The notes below the pieces were generated by a model. It saw nothing but the letters and a program-made list of their open reading frames with translations. It was not told the DNA's origin and did not search any database. DNA of 64,000 nt, taken from positions 134,099-198,098 of the forward strand of contig USLU01000002.1 in NCBI GenBank assembly GCA_900555635.1, read 5' to 3'. This DNA comes from an uncultured Bacteroides sp. Lineage in GTDB: Bacteria; Bacteroidota; Bacteroidia; Bacteroidales; Bacteroidaceae. How positions within the stretch are numbered: the first letter of the stretch is position 1; every line of letters begins with the position of its first letter. Positions 16,479 through 26,021 of the stretch are shown here, piece by piece. A program made the translations under genes and the position numbers.

Positions 16479-17459
16479 CTAACATCCACACACAAACGCA
16501 TCCAGCGTCTCCCCTTCCCCGAATAACGTTTCGTCCGTTTGTAGCAACCGCTTCTTCAGACGGAACTTCTGCTGTGACACTGAGGCGGAAGATACAGCCG
16601 TAAGTGTAGCAATCTGTGCATTCGTAAAACGCAGACGCATCAGTATGCAAAGCTGCGTGTCGGCAGGGGTTAGTTGGGGGAAGCGCTCGGCAAGGCGGGT
16701 GATGAAGCTATCATATACACGGTCGGTCAGTTGTTGCAAGTAATTATAGTCGGCATCCGAAAGGTATTTGGGTTCACGACGGAGACGTTTCATTACTTCG
16801 TCATCGTCTATCAACGTAGAGGTGAGCACTTGTACTTGTGCATCCAGTCGGCGGGCACGTTCACCCTCTTTTTTCAATAATTCCATTTCGCGTGGCAGGG
16901 AGCGCTTTTCATACTTCTCCAAGCGAATACGAAGATCCTCATTTTCTTCTTGCAACTGGCTGCCATGCTCCATCAGGTTCATCAATGACAGGCTCACTTC
17001 TTCCCGTTCCTCGTTCGTCAGCGACATTTCTTCCAGGCACTCCTGTAATTCATTTCTTTCAAGCTCATTGTTGCGCAAACGTTGTTCGTTTTCGCTTAAA
17101 TCGACCAAATAGCGACGGTGCTTGCGGTCGTCGCTAAACTTGATGTCCCTGATGGACAACCAAACATTCAAGCCCAACATCAATCCGAAAAGTGTTTCCC
17201 AAAGAAACTTCTTACGTCCGTCGGCAGGCATCAGGCGCACACGCTTTCCGCCGGATTGTTCTTTAACTTGGTCATATTCACGGTGCAGGTCGGAAATCAG
17301 ATGGGCAGTCCGGACACTATCCGTCTTGCCGGCATGCACTAACGAGTCGGCATGGCAAAGGGATTGTTCATAATCCAGTAAAGTCTTGTCGGCAGGAGAT
17401 GAGCAGGCTGTCAGCACTAAAAGAAAAGTAAGAAAGAAAAAACACACGATTTTTATCAT
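16479..17459 (-). CDS. Membrane-anchored HTH protein with coiled coil (LuxR-like C-terminal helix-turn-helix)
   Basis: From the ATG at 17459 the protein has 326 residues and begins with a lipoprotein-like signal (FFLTFLLVLTAC); an ATG 30 bp upstream would bury this signal. A second hydrophobic segment (KKFLWETLFGLMLGLNVWLS, about 85-104) probably spans the membrane. Then come about 130 residues of charged coiled coil and a C-terminal domain with ADTQLCILMRLRFTNAQIA and SSASVSQQKFRLKKRL, the pattern of LuxR-like HTH domains in Bacteroides TPR-anchored regulators. Here the periplasmic part is only about 70 residues, much shorter than usual TPR versions. It is divergent from a TPR-sensor kinase. 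Its target is unknown. Confidence 0.7.
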   Translation of the reverse strand: MIKIVCFFFLTFLLVLTACSSPADKTLLDYEQSLCHADSLVHAGKTDSVRTAHLISDLHREYDQVKEQSGGKRVRLMPADGRKKFLWETLFGLMLGLNVWLSIRDIKFSDDRKHRRYLVDLSENEQRLRNNELERNELQECLEEMSLTNEEREEVSLSLMNLMEHGSQLQEENEDLRIRLEKYEKRSLPREMELLKKEGERARRLDAQVQVLTSTLIDDDEVMKRLRREPKYLSDADYNYLQQLTDRVYDSFITRLAERFPQLTPADTQLCILMRLRFTNAQIATLTAVSSASVSQQKFRLKKRLLQTDETLFGEGETLDAFVCGC

Positions 17460-17536
17460 TAGTCCACGTTTGGTTGTTTCGAGGAACAAAGGTTGTGAAA
17501 ATTATTCAGAAACAACAATTATTATCAAAAAAAGTG

Positions 17537-17544
17537 TAGATTTG
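17537..17544 (+). promoter_or_regulatory. Putative -7 box of the TPR-sensor kinase gene
   Basis: TAGATTTG, a perfect TAnnTTTG, 26 bp upstream of the start codon at 17571. No good -33 TTTG at the expected distance. Confidence 0.45.
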
Positions 17545-17570
17545 TAGCTTATATAAACACGTGATGCAAT

Positions 17571-19574
17571 ATGAGACTCATAATTACTACTATATTCATA
17601 TTCATTAGTTCAACTATACTTGCCTATCATACAACACAGGCTAAGGATAGCCTAATATCCATATTGAATACATCCGCTTCTGCCCAGCAGAAAGTCCAAA
17701 TATACAGAAACCTGGCAGACATTACGTCCGATCCATCTGATATAAAAGAATATCTATGGAAAATGTATCAGGAAGCGTCGAAGCTAAAAGATAGGAAAAG
17801 CATGCTAGATGCACTCAACGATATTGTGCTCGAAGAGGCTAAAGCAAACCAAAGAGATTCTGTTGCAAAATATATTGAGTACGTAAAGCAGGTAGCCACC
17901 TCCGAAGAAATCAACTATTTGTTGCCTTTTTATCGCATGCGACTTTTTGACTCATCATGTTATACTGATCAAAAAGATGAGGTCATCAAAAAAGAATTAA
18001 ACGACCAGAATGCCAACACCAATAAAACAAACAACATTTATAAGGAAATAGCCTCGTCATACATCGTAGGAAATAGTTTCTATATGAATCACCAAATTAA
18101 AAAATCCATTCCCTACTTAGACAAGGCTATGAAACTGACCGAATCACTGCCTGAAGAAGCTAAGTATATCTATCAAAAATTCATTATTTGGCGTCATGCT
18201 CTTGCCTATGCACAAAGCAATAGAAATAAAGAAGCCGTCAAAATGTTGCAGAAGCTCATTAAATTTGAAGAAGACAAGTTTAATGCTGATTACAAAACAC
18301 AACGCCCATTCTACCGCATAGATTTAGAGTTACTCCAATGCTATTCCGTTATATGCACTCAAATGCCTTACTTAACACTTGAGGAGGAACAGGATTGTTG
18401 GAATAAAATTCAGGAAATAGGTAAAAACCTGACTAATGATTACGACAAATACAGCTATTATCTTTGCGTCAACAATTATTATACGATTAATCGTACCCAA
18501 AAAGACTACATTAAAGCAATAGCCGCCAACGATTCTCTTATTAAATTTGCTCACAAGCTCGCCCCCCAGAATCTTCCCGGTCTTTACTCTGTACATTCCG
18601 CACTTTATGAGGAATCTAAAGATTACCCTAATGCCCTGAAGTATCTGAAGATTTCGCATCAAGTACAAGACTCATTGACCACAGAAGCAACCAACAAACA
18701 ACTCAATGAATTACAAGTAAAATACGATCTTAACACGCTCAACAATGAGAAGGCGATGCTGGAGATAAAGAACAAACAAATGTTGCTTGTTTCTCTCTCT
18801 ATCCTACTGCTTATCCTGGTATCTATCAGCACCTACTTCTACTTCTCCTGGAAAAAAGAAAAGAGAATGAAGATGGAACTGAAAGTCCTGCACGGAAAGG
18901 CACAAGAAAGCGAAAAGATGAAACAAGAGTTCATCAACTCCATTTGTCACGAAATACGTACTCCACTGAATGCCATCGTAGGTTTCTCTGACTTAATTAT
19001 GAATGATGATATTGACATAGAGATGCGTCAGGAGTTTCCCGGAGAAATACAAAAAAGCACAGTCCTGCTGACAAACCTCGTCAACAGCATGCTGGAAGTA
19101 GCCAATCTGGACGTTTCCGAAGAAGAACTACCCTGCCAATCGACGGATTTAAGAAGTATCTGTGTTCAGAAAATGGAACAGCTTAAAAGGAAAGACGGAA
19201 TAGAATATAAATTGGATATCACTGAAAATAGCATGTTCATTATGACCAATGAGCAATATCTGACTCAAGTCATTGAGCATTTACTGGATAACGCCAATAA
19301 GTTTACCGAAAAAGGGCTCATTTCTTTAAGTTATCAAAAGGATGAAGCACGGAATAATATCACAATTTATGTCACAGATACAGGTTGTGGTATTCCTAAA
19401 GACAACCATGAGAACGTATTCGAGCGTTTCTATAAACTAAATACTTTTATCCAGGGCAACGGATTGGGATTGTACCTCTGCCAACTTATCGTAAAGCGAC
19501 TTTCAGGCGACATTAAAATTGATCCCGAATATAAGGAAGGTACACGTATGATCGTAACCTTACCGATTAAGTGA
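17571..19574 (+). CDS. TPR-sensor histidine kinase
   Basis: A 667-residue membrane sensor kinase. After a signal or anchor segment (residues 1-20) comes a periplasmic helical region (about 25-395) with TPR-like pairs such as DYPNALKYLKISHQVQDSL. A transmembrane helix follows (about 404-427, LLVSLSILLLILVSISTYF). The cytoplasmic kinase core has the H box CHEIRTPLNAIVGFSDL with His460, an N box HLLDNANKF, and G boxes DTGCGIP and GNGLGLYLC. It has no receiver domain and no regulator gene beside it on the same strand, so its partner must lie elsewhere unless it works with the divergent HTH protein. The signal sensed is unknown. Confidence 0.9.
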   Translation: MRLIITTIFIFISSTILAYHTTQAKDSLISILNTSASAQQKVQIYRNLADITSDPSDIKEYLWKMYQEASKLKDRKSMLDALNDIVLEEAKANQRDSVAKYIEYVKQVATSEEINYLLPFYRMRLFDSSCYTDQKDEVIKKELNDQNANTNKTNNIYKEIASSYIVGNSFYMNHQIKKSIPYLDKAMKLTESLPEEAKYIYQKFIIWRHALAYAQSNRNKEAVKMLQKLIKFEEDKFNADYKTQRPFYRIDLELLQCYSVICTQMPYLTLEEEQDCWNKIQEIGKNLTNDYDKYSYYLCVNNYYTINRTQKDYIKAIAANDSLIKFAHKLAPQNLPGLYSVHSALYEESKDYPNALKYLKISHQVQDSLTTEATNKQLNELQVKYDLNTLNNEKAMLEIKNKQMLLVSLSILLLILVSISTYFYFSWKKEKRMKMELKVLHGKAQESEKMKQEFINSICHEIRTPLNAIVGFSDLIMNDDIDIEMRQEFPGEIQKSTVLLTNLVNSMLEVANLDVSEEELPCQSTDLRSICVQKMEQLKRKDGIEYKLDITENSMFIMTNEQYLTQVIEHLLDNANKFTEKGLISLSYQKDEARNNITIYVTDTGCGIPKDNHENVFERFYKLNTFIQGNGLGLYLCQLIVKRLSGDIKIDPEYKEGTRMIVTLPIK

Positions 19575-19612
19575 GTAAACCCTCATTACGCCCCTTATTC
19601 AATGCATAACAA

Positions 19613-19672
19613 AAGAGAAAGAGCTGCATCAAAATAGATTTCACTATATTGATGCAGCTCTTTCTTTATTTA
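19613..19672. terminator. Bidirectional terminator between the kinase gene and prfC
   Basis: A 15-bp or longer stem: AAGAGCTGCATCAA against TTGATGCAGCTCTT with a 16-nt A/T loop, followed by TTTCTTTATTT on the plus strand and preceded by A-rich sequence for the minus strand. It lies between converging stop codons at 19574 and 19689. Confidence 0.9.
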
Positions 19673-19688
19673 TAATTTATGCAATTTA

Positions 19689-21263
19689 TCAGAATTCGCT
19701 CGTAAAGTGGAACTTGATATGCTTGAAGTCCATCTGTGCCATTTGCAATACATATCCGCTATCGGCAAGGAACACGTCCCTACCCTCACGGTCTTTTGCC
19801 ATATACTGGTATTTACGTTTTTTGAAGGCTTCCAGTTCCTCAGGATTATCACTCTCAATCCAGCAAGCTTTATATAAGCTCAACGGCTCCCAGCGACACT
19901 TCGCACTGTATTCATTCTCCAAACGATACTGAATAACCTCGAACTGCAACTGCCCTACCGTACCGATAATCTTACGTCCGTTGAACTGATTGACAAACAA
20001 CTGTGCCACACCTTCGTCCATCAATTGGTCAACGCCTTTGGCAAGCTGTTTCTGCTTCATCGGGTCTGCATTCTCTATGTATTTAAACATCTCCGGCGAG
20101 AAGCTTGGCAAGCCACGGAAATGAAGCATTTCGCCTTCGGTCAGCGTATCGCCAATCTTGAATGTACCGTTATCCGGCAAGCCGATGATATCTCCCGCCC
20201 ATGCTTCGTCTACCGTCGTCTTGCGCTGCGCCATAAACTGGGTAGGCGAAGAAAAACGTACTGTCTTACCATGGCGTACATGATAATAAGGAGCATTACG
20301 CACAAACTTACCGGAGCAAATCTTGCAGAAAGCAATACATGAACGGTGGTTGGGGTCGATATTAGCCGTAATCTTAAAGACAAAACCTGTGAATTTGGGT
20401 TCATCCGGCTCCACTTCACGTTCTTCCGCCTTTACAGGGCGAGGACTGGGAGCTATCTCCACGAAACAATCCAGCAATTCCTGAACGCCGAAATTATTGA
20501 GCGCCGAACCAAAGAATACAGGAGCAAGTTCACCTTTCAGATATTCTTCTACCTGAAACTCTGAATAAACTCCGTCAATCAATTCCAACTCGCCACGAAG
20601 TTTCTCTGCCAGTGGCGAACCAATGTGTTTATCCAGTTCTTCTGTATTGACATCCACCTCTACCTTCTCAGTAACCACTTGTTTAGAAGGTTGGAAGAGG
20701 TTTAGTTTCTGTTCATACAGATTATATACTCCCTTAAATCTTGCACCACTTTCAATGGGCCACGTCAACGGACGAACGTGGATGGAGAGTTCTTCTTCCA
20801 ACTCGTCCAACAAGTCAAAGGGATCTTTCGCTTCACGGTCCATCTTGTTGACGAAAATAATAACCGGCGTATTACGCATGCGGCATACTTCCATCAACTT
20901 ACGGGTTTGTGTTTCCACACCTTTTGCACCATCCACTACAATAATAACACTGTCCACAGCGGTAAGTGTACGGTAGGTATCTTCGGCAAAGTCCTGGTGA
21001 CCGGGAGTATCAAGGATATTAATCTTATAATCCTGATAATCGAATTCCATCACAGAAGTGGTAACAGAGATACCACGCTGTTTCTCGATATCCATCCAGT
21101 CTGATGTTGCCGTTTTCTTTATTTTGTTGCTCTTCACAGCACCGGCCACCTGAATTTGTCCACCGAAAAGCAGCAGCTTCTCAGTCAACGATGTCTTACC
21201 GGCATCCGGGTGCGCGATAATCGCAAACGTTCGTCTTCTTTCTATCTCGTTGTTACTTGCCAT
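19689..21263 (-). CDS. prfC: Peptide chain release factor 3
   Basis: At 524 residues it has the usual length for RF3, the translational GTPase that recycles RF1 and RF2 from the ribosome. The G1 P-loop AHPDAGKTSLTEKL is at about residues 17-30, the switch region KQRGISVTTSVMEF and G3 DTPGHQDF follow, and G4 is NKMD with the RF3-typical EAKDPFDLLDE after it. Domains II and III follow, with TVGQLQFEV near residue 425. It is the last gene of a four-gene minus-strand operon, 21 bp after rfbD, and ends before the terminator at 19613-19672. Confidence 0.97.
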   Translation of the reverse strand: MASNNEIERRRTFAIIAHPDAGKTSLTEKLLLFGGQIQVAGAVKSNKIKKTATSDWMDIEKQRGISVTTSVMEFDYQDYKINILDTPGHQDFAEDTYRTLTAVDSVIIVVDGAKGVETQTRKLMEVCRMRNTPVIIFVNKMDREAKDPFDLLDELEEELSIHVRPLTWPIESGARFKGVYNLYEQKLNLFQPSKQVVTEKVEVDVNTEELDKHIGSPLAEKLRGELELIDGVYSEFQVEEYLKGELAPVFFGSALNNFGVQELLDCFVEIAPSPRPVKAEEREVEPDEPKFTGFVFKITANIDPNHRSCIAFCKICSGKFVRNAPYYHVRHGKTVRFSSPTQFMAQRKTTVDEAWAGDIIGLPDNGTFKIGDTLTEGEMLHFRGLPSFSPEMFKYIENADPMKQKQLAKGVDQLMDEGVAQLFVNQFNGRKIIGTVGQLQFEVIQYRLENEYSAKCRWEPLSLYKACWIESDNPEELEAFKKRKYQYMAKDREGRDVFLADSGYVLQMAQMDFKHIKFHFTSEF

Positions 21264-21284
21264 ATTTAATGATAATCTGTATAA

Positions 21285-22139
21285 TCACTTTTCTAAATTC
21301 TCGATGCATGAAGCAAGGCTTACCTCCCAATGGGGGACTTCAATGCCAAATGTCTTTTTTATTTTTGTCTTGTCCAATACGGAATAATTTGGACGTGGAG
21401 CCTTGGCTGGAAATTCATCGGTATGCAAGGGACTTACTTTACAGGTTGTTATGCCTGCTATGCGATGTATTGCCAAAGTAAAGTCATACCAAGAGCAAAC
21501 TCCTTCGTCGCTGAAATGATAAATACCCGGAACAATACCTTGATTGATGGCTACAAAGATAGCACGTGCCAAATCATTTGCATAAGTCGGTGTACCTATC
21601 TGGTCGAAAACAACACCCAGTGTTTCACGCTCACGTCCCAAGCGAAGCATTGTCTTTACAAAGTTATTCCCATAAATGGAATACAACCATGCAGTACGGA
21701 TAACCATCGCACGACTGCAATTCTTCATCACTGCCTGCTCGCCTGCCAACTTGGTAGAGCCATATACCGAGTTAGGGCAAGGCACCATCTCTTCCGTATA
21801 CGGAATATGTCCCGTTCCGTCAAAAACATAATCAGTAGATACCTGTATCAATGCAGCACCACACGCTTCGGCGGCAGCAGCCAAATAACCGGGAGCCAAA
21901 TGATTCAGTTTATCGCAAAGTTCCTGGTTATCTTCCGCTTTATCCACAGCCGTATAGGCAGCGCAATTCACAATAACATCCACATGGTTATCTGCCACAA
22001 ACGCGCGTACTGCCTGTTCGTCGCAAATATCCAATTCCTGTACATCAGTGAAGAAATAAGCATGCTGAAGATTCTCCTGCGACAACACTCGCATCTCATT
22101 GCCAAGTTGACCGTTGGCACCGGTAACTAAAATATTCAT
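21285..22139 (-). CDS. rfbD: dTDP-4-dehydrorhamnose reductase
   Basis: A 284-residue short-chain reductase that catalyses the last step of dTDP-L-rhamnose synthesis. The NAD(P)-binding motif VTGANGQLGNE is at residues 5-15, and the active-site Tyr-Lys pair is in NSVYGSTKLAGE. The line VIQVSTDYVFDGTG (here ALIQVSTDYVFDGTG) is typical of RmlD. The rmlA, rmlB and rmlC genes are not in the window, so this gene stands away from a surface-polysaccharide cluster. It is 48 bp after the DUF4924-like gene and 21 bp before prfC. Confidence 0.95.
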   Translation of the reverse strand: MNILVTGANGQLGNEMRVLSQENLQHAYFFTDVQELDICDEQAVRAFVADNHVDVIVNCAAYTAVDKAEDNQELCDKLNHLAPGYLAAAAEACGAALIQVSTDYVFDGTGHIPYTEEMVPCPNSVYGSTKLAGEQAVMKNCSRAMVIRTAWLYSIYGNNFVKTMLRLGRERETLGVVFDQIGTPTYANDLARAIFVAINQGIVPGIYHFSDEGVCSWYDFTLAIHRIAGITTCKVSPLHTDEFPAKAPRPNYSVLDKTKIKKTFGIEVPHWEVSLASCIENLEK

Positions 22140-22187
22140 TTAAAAAATTATACTTTATATATTGATGTTACGATGAACAATTCTTTC

Positions 22188-22724
22188 TTAATCCAACTCC
22201 AATTCACCTCGCTTCTCCTTGTCATAATAATTGGCAAGCAGTGAAATGAAGCTGCTGATAGCTTCTATTGCTTTAGTAGTTCCCTGACTGATTTCCTTCT
22301 TCTGCAAACGCAGCAGCAATACTCCGTAAAGAGCCTCAAAGCAAGTCTCTAACTCAGATTCCTGCCGGCCGTTCTTCTGACGCAGTTCTACGATAAACGG
22401 CAGTGCTTTGAAATAAGCGGCATTATAAAACGGATATTTAGTAGAGGCCAATAGTGTTCCATGCAAATCCATCAAATTCTGAATGACATTACGATTGATT
22501 TGCAGATGCCCTTTCTCCACAACACCCTCAGCACGCATCATCTCAACAAGGTTTCCATACCATTCCTCCAATGCCGGACGCTCTTCTTCGGGATAACGGG
22601 AAATAATATTGCGGCGTATTTCATCAATGTCGCACTTATTGGCACGAATCAAGTCCTCTACCTGCCACATATATATAAGGTATTCGGCTATATTCTTTTC
22701 TTTCAGTTGTTGTGCTATCTTCAT
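22188..22724 (-). CDS. DUF4924-like family protein
   Basis: A 178-residue cytosolic, all-helical looking protein beginning MKIAQQLKEKNIAEYLIYMW. It is rich in Glu, Leu and Tyr, with no membrane segment and no catalytic motif that I can see. I recognise it as resembling the DUF4924 family found in Bacteroidetes; its function is not established. Its position between the LysE-type exporter (34 bp upstream) and rfbD (48 bp downstream) indicates co-transcription. The plus-strand open frames crossing it have no support. Confidence 0.75.
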   Translation of the reverse strand: MKIAQQLKEKNIAEYLIYMWQVEDLIRANKCDIDEIRRNIISRYPEEERPALEEWYGNLVEMMRAEGVVEKGHLQINRNVIQNLMDLHGTLLASTKYPFYNAAYFKALPFIVELRQKNGRQESELETCFEALYGVLLLRLQKKEISQGTTKAIEAISSFISLLANYYDKEKRGELELD

Positions 22725-22758
22725 TCTGAATTGTCAATTATCAATTGTCAATAATCAA

Positions 22759-23412
22759 TTAATACAGTGATTCGCCCATCAATGTAAACACCAATCCGAG
22801 CGCAGATACCACCATAACAATGCCCCCGATAATACGGTTCATTATCCAAATACCGCGCAAGTTGAATTGTGTACGTACTTTATTAACAAAAAAGGTAATG
22901 CCAAACCACCATGCCAAAGCACCTAACGCAATAGCCAGATATCCGGTTACGGCCTCAAAGACCAATACCCCTTCACTAACAAAAGCAAAACGGGCAAAAA
23001 GACCAATAAATAAGAAAATTATAAGCGGGTTGGAAAGTGTGACTGCAAAAGCAGTTATGAAGTTATGGAAGTATGATCCTTTATTAGTAGAAATAGGACG
23101 GATAGATTGTACAGGGTTACTGCGGAAGGTGTAAATACCAAATGCCAATAGCATTATACTGCCTAACAATTGCAAATAAAAAATATTCTTGTTGACGTAA
23201 TCGAATACGAAACTCATTCCGTAACCCGTCAACAAGGCGTAAGCAATATCGCTCAACGAAGCCCCTATACCTGTTACGAAACCATACCATCGTCCTTTAT
23301 TCAAAGTACGCTGGATACATAATACACCTACAGGACCCAATGGCGCCGACACAATGACGCCGATAATGAACCCCTTCCACAATATGTCAAATATGGTCTC
23401 TATCTGAATCAT
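22759..23412 (-). CDS. LysE/RhtB family amino acid exporter
   Basis: A 217-residue protein with six hydrophobic segments. The early signature GFIIGVIVSAPLGPVGVLCIQ (residues about 15-34) matches the conserved P-G-P motif of the LysE superfamily, and NPLIIFLFIGLFARF gives the second conserved Asn-Pro region. Members export amino acids or related metabolites through the inner membrane. It is the first gene of the four-gene operon ending with prfC; the intergenic region to the divergent GH20 gene is 139 bp. The substrate is not inferable. Confidence 0.88.
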   Translation of the reverse strand: MIQIETIFDILWKGFIIGVIVSAPLGPVGVLCIQRTLNKGRWYGFVTGIGASLSDIAYALLTGYGMSFVFDYVNKNIFYLQLLGSIMLLAFGIYTFRSNPVQSIRPISTNKGSYFHNFITAFAVTLSNPLIIFLFIGLFARFAFVSEGVLVFEAVTGYLAIALGALAWWFGITFFVNKVRTQFNLRGIWIMNRIIGGIVMVVSALGLVFTLMGESLY

Positions 23413-23551
23413 GGCTGCAAATATCGGATTTTTTTATGAGATGAACGAATAGTGTTAACGTTTTTTCGACGGAAAAGGATTTTAAAAAGTAAAGATTATC
23501 ACTTTTGAAGATTATTCAGTATATTTACCCCGAACATAATAACACTGCGAA

Positions 23552-25810
23552 ATGAAATTATTGAAAAGCCCCCTAATCATTGTTTCTATCACTGTACTTT
23601 TACTTGCAGCCTGTGGAACGCCCAAAGAACTGAGTATAATTCCTTATCCACAGTTCGAAAAAACCAGTTCGAAAACAGTTAAACTTCCATCTATTGTCAC
23701 CTTTACGGCCAATTTGCCCCAAAATGATATGGATGACCTGTTGGCTTATTTACCGAGCTACCCTCTCCCCCTGAAACTCAAGAACAATGAATCGAATGAC
23801 ACTCCCTTTGTCAGTATTAAAGTTGCTCCTGACAGTTCTATTTCAGAAGAAGGCTACAACCTGACAATAAATAAAAAAGGTATAAACATTGAGGCTAAAT
23901 CTGCTACCGGTGCCTTCTATGCACTGCAAACATTAGCACAGCTTGCCAGAAACGGGAAAGAATTACCCGTCACCACTATCAAGGACGAACCCCGGTTTCC
24001 TTACCGTGGTCTCCATCTGGATGTTTCACGCCACTTCTTCAATAAAGAGTATGTTATGAAGCAACTCGACCTCATAGCAACCTATAAGATAAACCGTCTG
24101 CACTGGCATCTGACTGACGGAGCCGGCTGGAGACTAGAAATTCCCGGGTATCCCCGTCTGACTGAGTTTGCCGCTTGGCGAAAAGCCGCCAATCTGCAAG
24201 ATTGGGGAAAATACGACCATCATTTTTGCGAAAAGGATGAAGAAGGCGCTTATGGTGGATATTACACCGAAGCCGATGTGCGTGAAGTTGTAGAATATGC
24301 CCGCCTACGACATATCACTGTTATCCCCGAAATAGAAATGCCGGGACATTCCAGCGAAGTGCTGGCTGCCTATCCGCAACTTTCCTGTACGGGTGAACCT
24401 TATACATCGGGAGAGGTTTGTATCGGCAATGAAGAGACTTTCAAGTTTTTCGAAGATGTACTGGACGAGGTCATACGCATCTTTCCCTCCCACTATATAC
24501 ATATTGGTGGAGATGAAGCCAGCAGACGCCACTGGAAAGCATGTCCCAAATGCCAACAACGTATGAAGGACGAAGGACTGAAAAACGAAAGTGAACTGCA
24601 AAGTTACATGATATCCCGAATAGAAAAGTATATCAACTCCAAAGGACGCGACATCATAGGATGGGACGAAATTCTAGATGGCGGCCTGGCCCCTAATGCA
24701 ACCGTAATGTCATGGCGAGGAACAGAGGGTGGCATCGCTGCAGCTCGCATGGGACATTATGCCATCATGACTCCTGAGAGCCATTGCTATCTGGACCACT
24801 ACCAGGATGACCCTGAAACCCAGCCTCTCGCTTTCGGCGCCTGTGTCCCCATCGGGCAAACCTATTCATACAATCCGGCACCCGACACATTGGGCACAGA
24901 GGTTTGCAAATATATATTAGGTGTACAAGGCAATGTATGGGCCGAATATATTCCTACTTATGAACATGGAGAATACATGATATACCCTCGTATAATCGCC
25001 TTGTCCGAAGTGGGTTGGACTCCGTTAAAGAACAAACATCCGGAAAGTTTCAAACGCCGTATTAACAATGAAATCCGACACATCAAGACCAAAGGGTACA
25101 ATCCATTCACCCTATCAGAACTTGTTCAAACCAGTCAAACAGTAGATTATGCCAAAAAGAGGATCATACTCTCCCTAACCTCCGAAAAGCATCCTATCGA
25201 TATTCGTTATACAACAGATGGTTCCGAACCAACTTCATCTTCCAAATTATACAAGAAGCCGTTTATCGTAAAAGATTCCATTCTGTTGACTGCCCGTCTT
25301 TTTGACAAGACAACCCCACTCGGCAAGAGCCTCCATCTGCGTACCGATTACCATAAAGGGATAGGCAAGAAAATAACTTATGCCCCACAAGGAGGATATT
25401 ACCAACATAAAGAAGTTTACAAAGGTGGTGGTGATACCGGTCTGCTAGACGGGCTTCGTGGTGGAAAAAGCTACATGGATGGACGGTGGCAAGGGTTCTG
25501 TCTCAATGATTTAGACGCCACCATCGACTTGGGAAAAGTTACTGCCATTCATCGGGTAGTAGCCAATTTTATGCAAATCCGCACTCCGCAAGTATTCCTA
25601 CCTGCCAAAGTAGAAGTATGGGTATCGACAGATGGAAAAGATTTCACCCTGCTGGGCACGGACAATTGCAGCGAAGAAGAAGCTAAAAAAGATGTCATAT
25701 TCCGTGATTTTGGCTGGATAGGTGCACCGGTACAGGCACGCTATGTACGCTTCCATGCCATACAAGGAAGAAAACAATTCTTATTTACAGATGAGATAGT
25801 TATTCAATAA
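23552..25810 (+). CDS. GH20 beta-N-acetylhexosaminidase lipoprotein
   Basis: A 752-residue secreted enzyme with a lipoprotein signal ending LLAAC (Cys21). The GH20b domain (about 30-145) precedes the GH20 TIM barrel (about 148-500) with the start motif FPYRGLHLDVSRHF and the catalytic pair Asp321-Glu322 in HIGGDEAS. A small chitobiase C-terminal domain (about 540-600, RYTTDGSEPTSSSKLY) and an F5/8-type carbohydrate-binding domain (about 620-752) follow. The enzyme should release terminal GlcNAc or GalNAc from host glycans or glycolipids by substrate-assisted catalysis, at the cell surface or in the periplasm. There is no SusC/D pair nearby, so it is not part of a visible polysaccharide utilisation locus. 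Confidence 0.95.
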   Translation: MKLLKSPLIIVSITVLLLAACGTPKELSIIPYPQFEKTSSKTVKLPSIVTFTANLPQNDMDDLLAYLPSYPLPLKLKNNESNDTPFVSIKVAPDSSISEEGYNLTINKKGINIEAKSATGAFYALQTLAQLARNGKELPVTTIKDEPRFPYRGLHLDVSRHFFNKEYVMKQLDLIATYKINRLHWHLTDGAGWRLEIPGYPRLTEFAAWRKAANLQDWGKYDHHFCEKDEEGAYGGYYTEADVREVVEYARLRHITVIPEIEMPGHSSEVLAAYPQLSCTGEPYTSGEVCIGNEETFKFFEDVLDEVIRIFPSHYIHIGGDEASRRHWKACPKCQQRMKDEGLKNESELQSYMISRIEKYINSKGRDIIGWDEILDGGLAPNATVMSWRGTEGGIAAARMGHYAIMTPESHCYLDHYQDDPETQPLAFGACVPIGQTYSYNPAPDTLGTEVCKYILGVQGNVWAEYIPTYEHGEYMIYPRIIALSEVGWTPLKNKHPESFKRRINNEIRHIKTKGYNPFTLSELVQTSQTVDYAKKRIILSLTSEKHPIDIRYTTDGSEPTSSSKLYKKPFIVKDSILLTARLFDKTTPLGKSLHLRTDYHKGIGKKITYAPQGGYYQHKEVYKGGGDTGLLDGLRGGKSYMDGRWQGFCLNDLDATIDLGKVTAIHRVVANFMQIRTPQVFLPAKVEVWVSTDGKDFTLLGTDNCSEEEAKKDVIFRDFGWIGAPVQARYVRFHAIQGRKQFLFTDEIVIQ

Positions 25811-25978
25811 CAGAGATACGTTATACAAAATATACTCATGTATTACAATAATTACATCTAACAAAAAGCAGTTTGTTTCAGAACAGGACATAAGCAAACG
25901 AGGTCTATTATTTGCAAGAATAAAGAAATGTTCAATATATAATATACAACTTTTTATTGTGTATACATAATTTTTTTG

Positions 25979-25986
25979 TATCTTTG
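25979..25986 (+). promoter_or_regulatory. Putative -7 promoter box for the LruC-type gene
   Basis: TATCTTTG is a perfect TAnnTTTG. The expected -33 region is A/T-rich (TATT) without a clean TTTG. Transcription would begin near 25993, which excludes the in-frame TTG at 25976 as the true start and supports the ATG at 26022. Confidence 0.6.
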
Positions 25987-26021
25987 CAACATATTAGACA
26001 ACTTATCAAAACATAGCGCTT

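Noticed and set aside
25976..26021. TTG at 25976 as start of the LruC-type gene
   Set aside because: It overlaps the -7 promoter box at 25979-25986, so it would not be transcribed, and the encoded N-terminus has no signal peptide.
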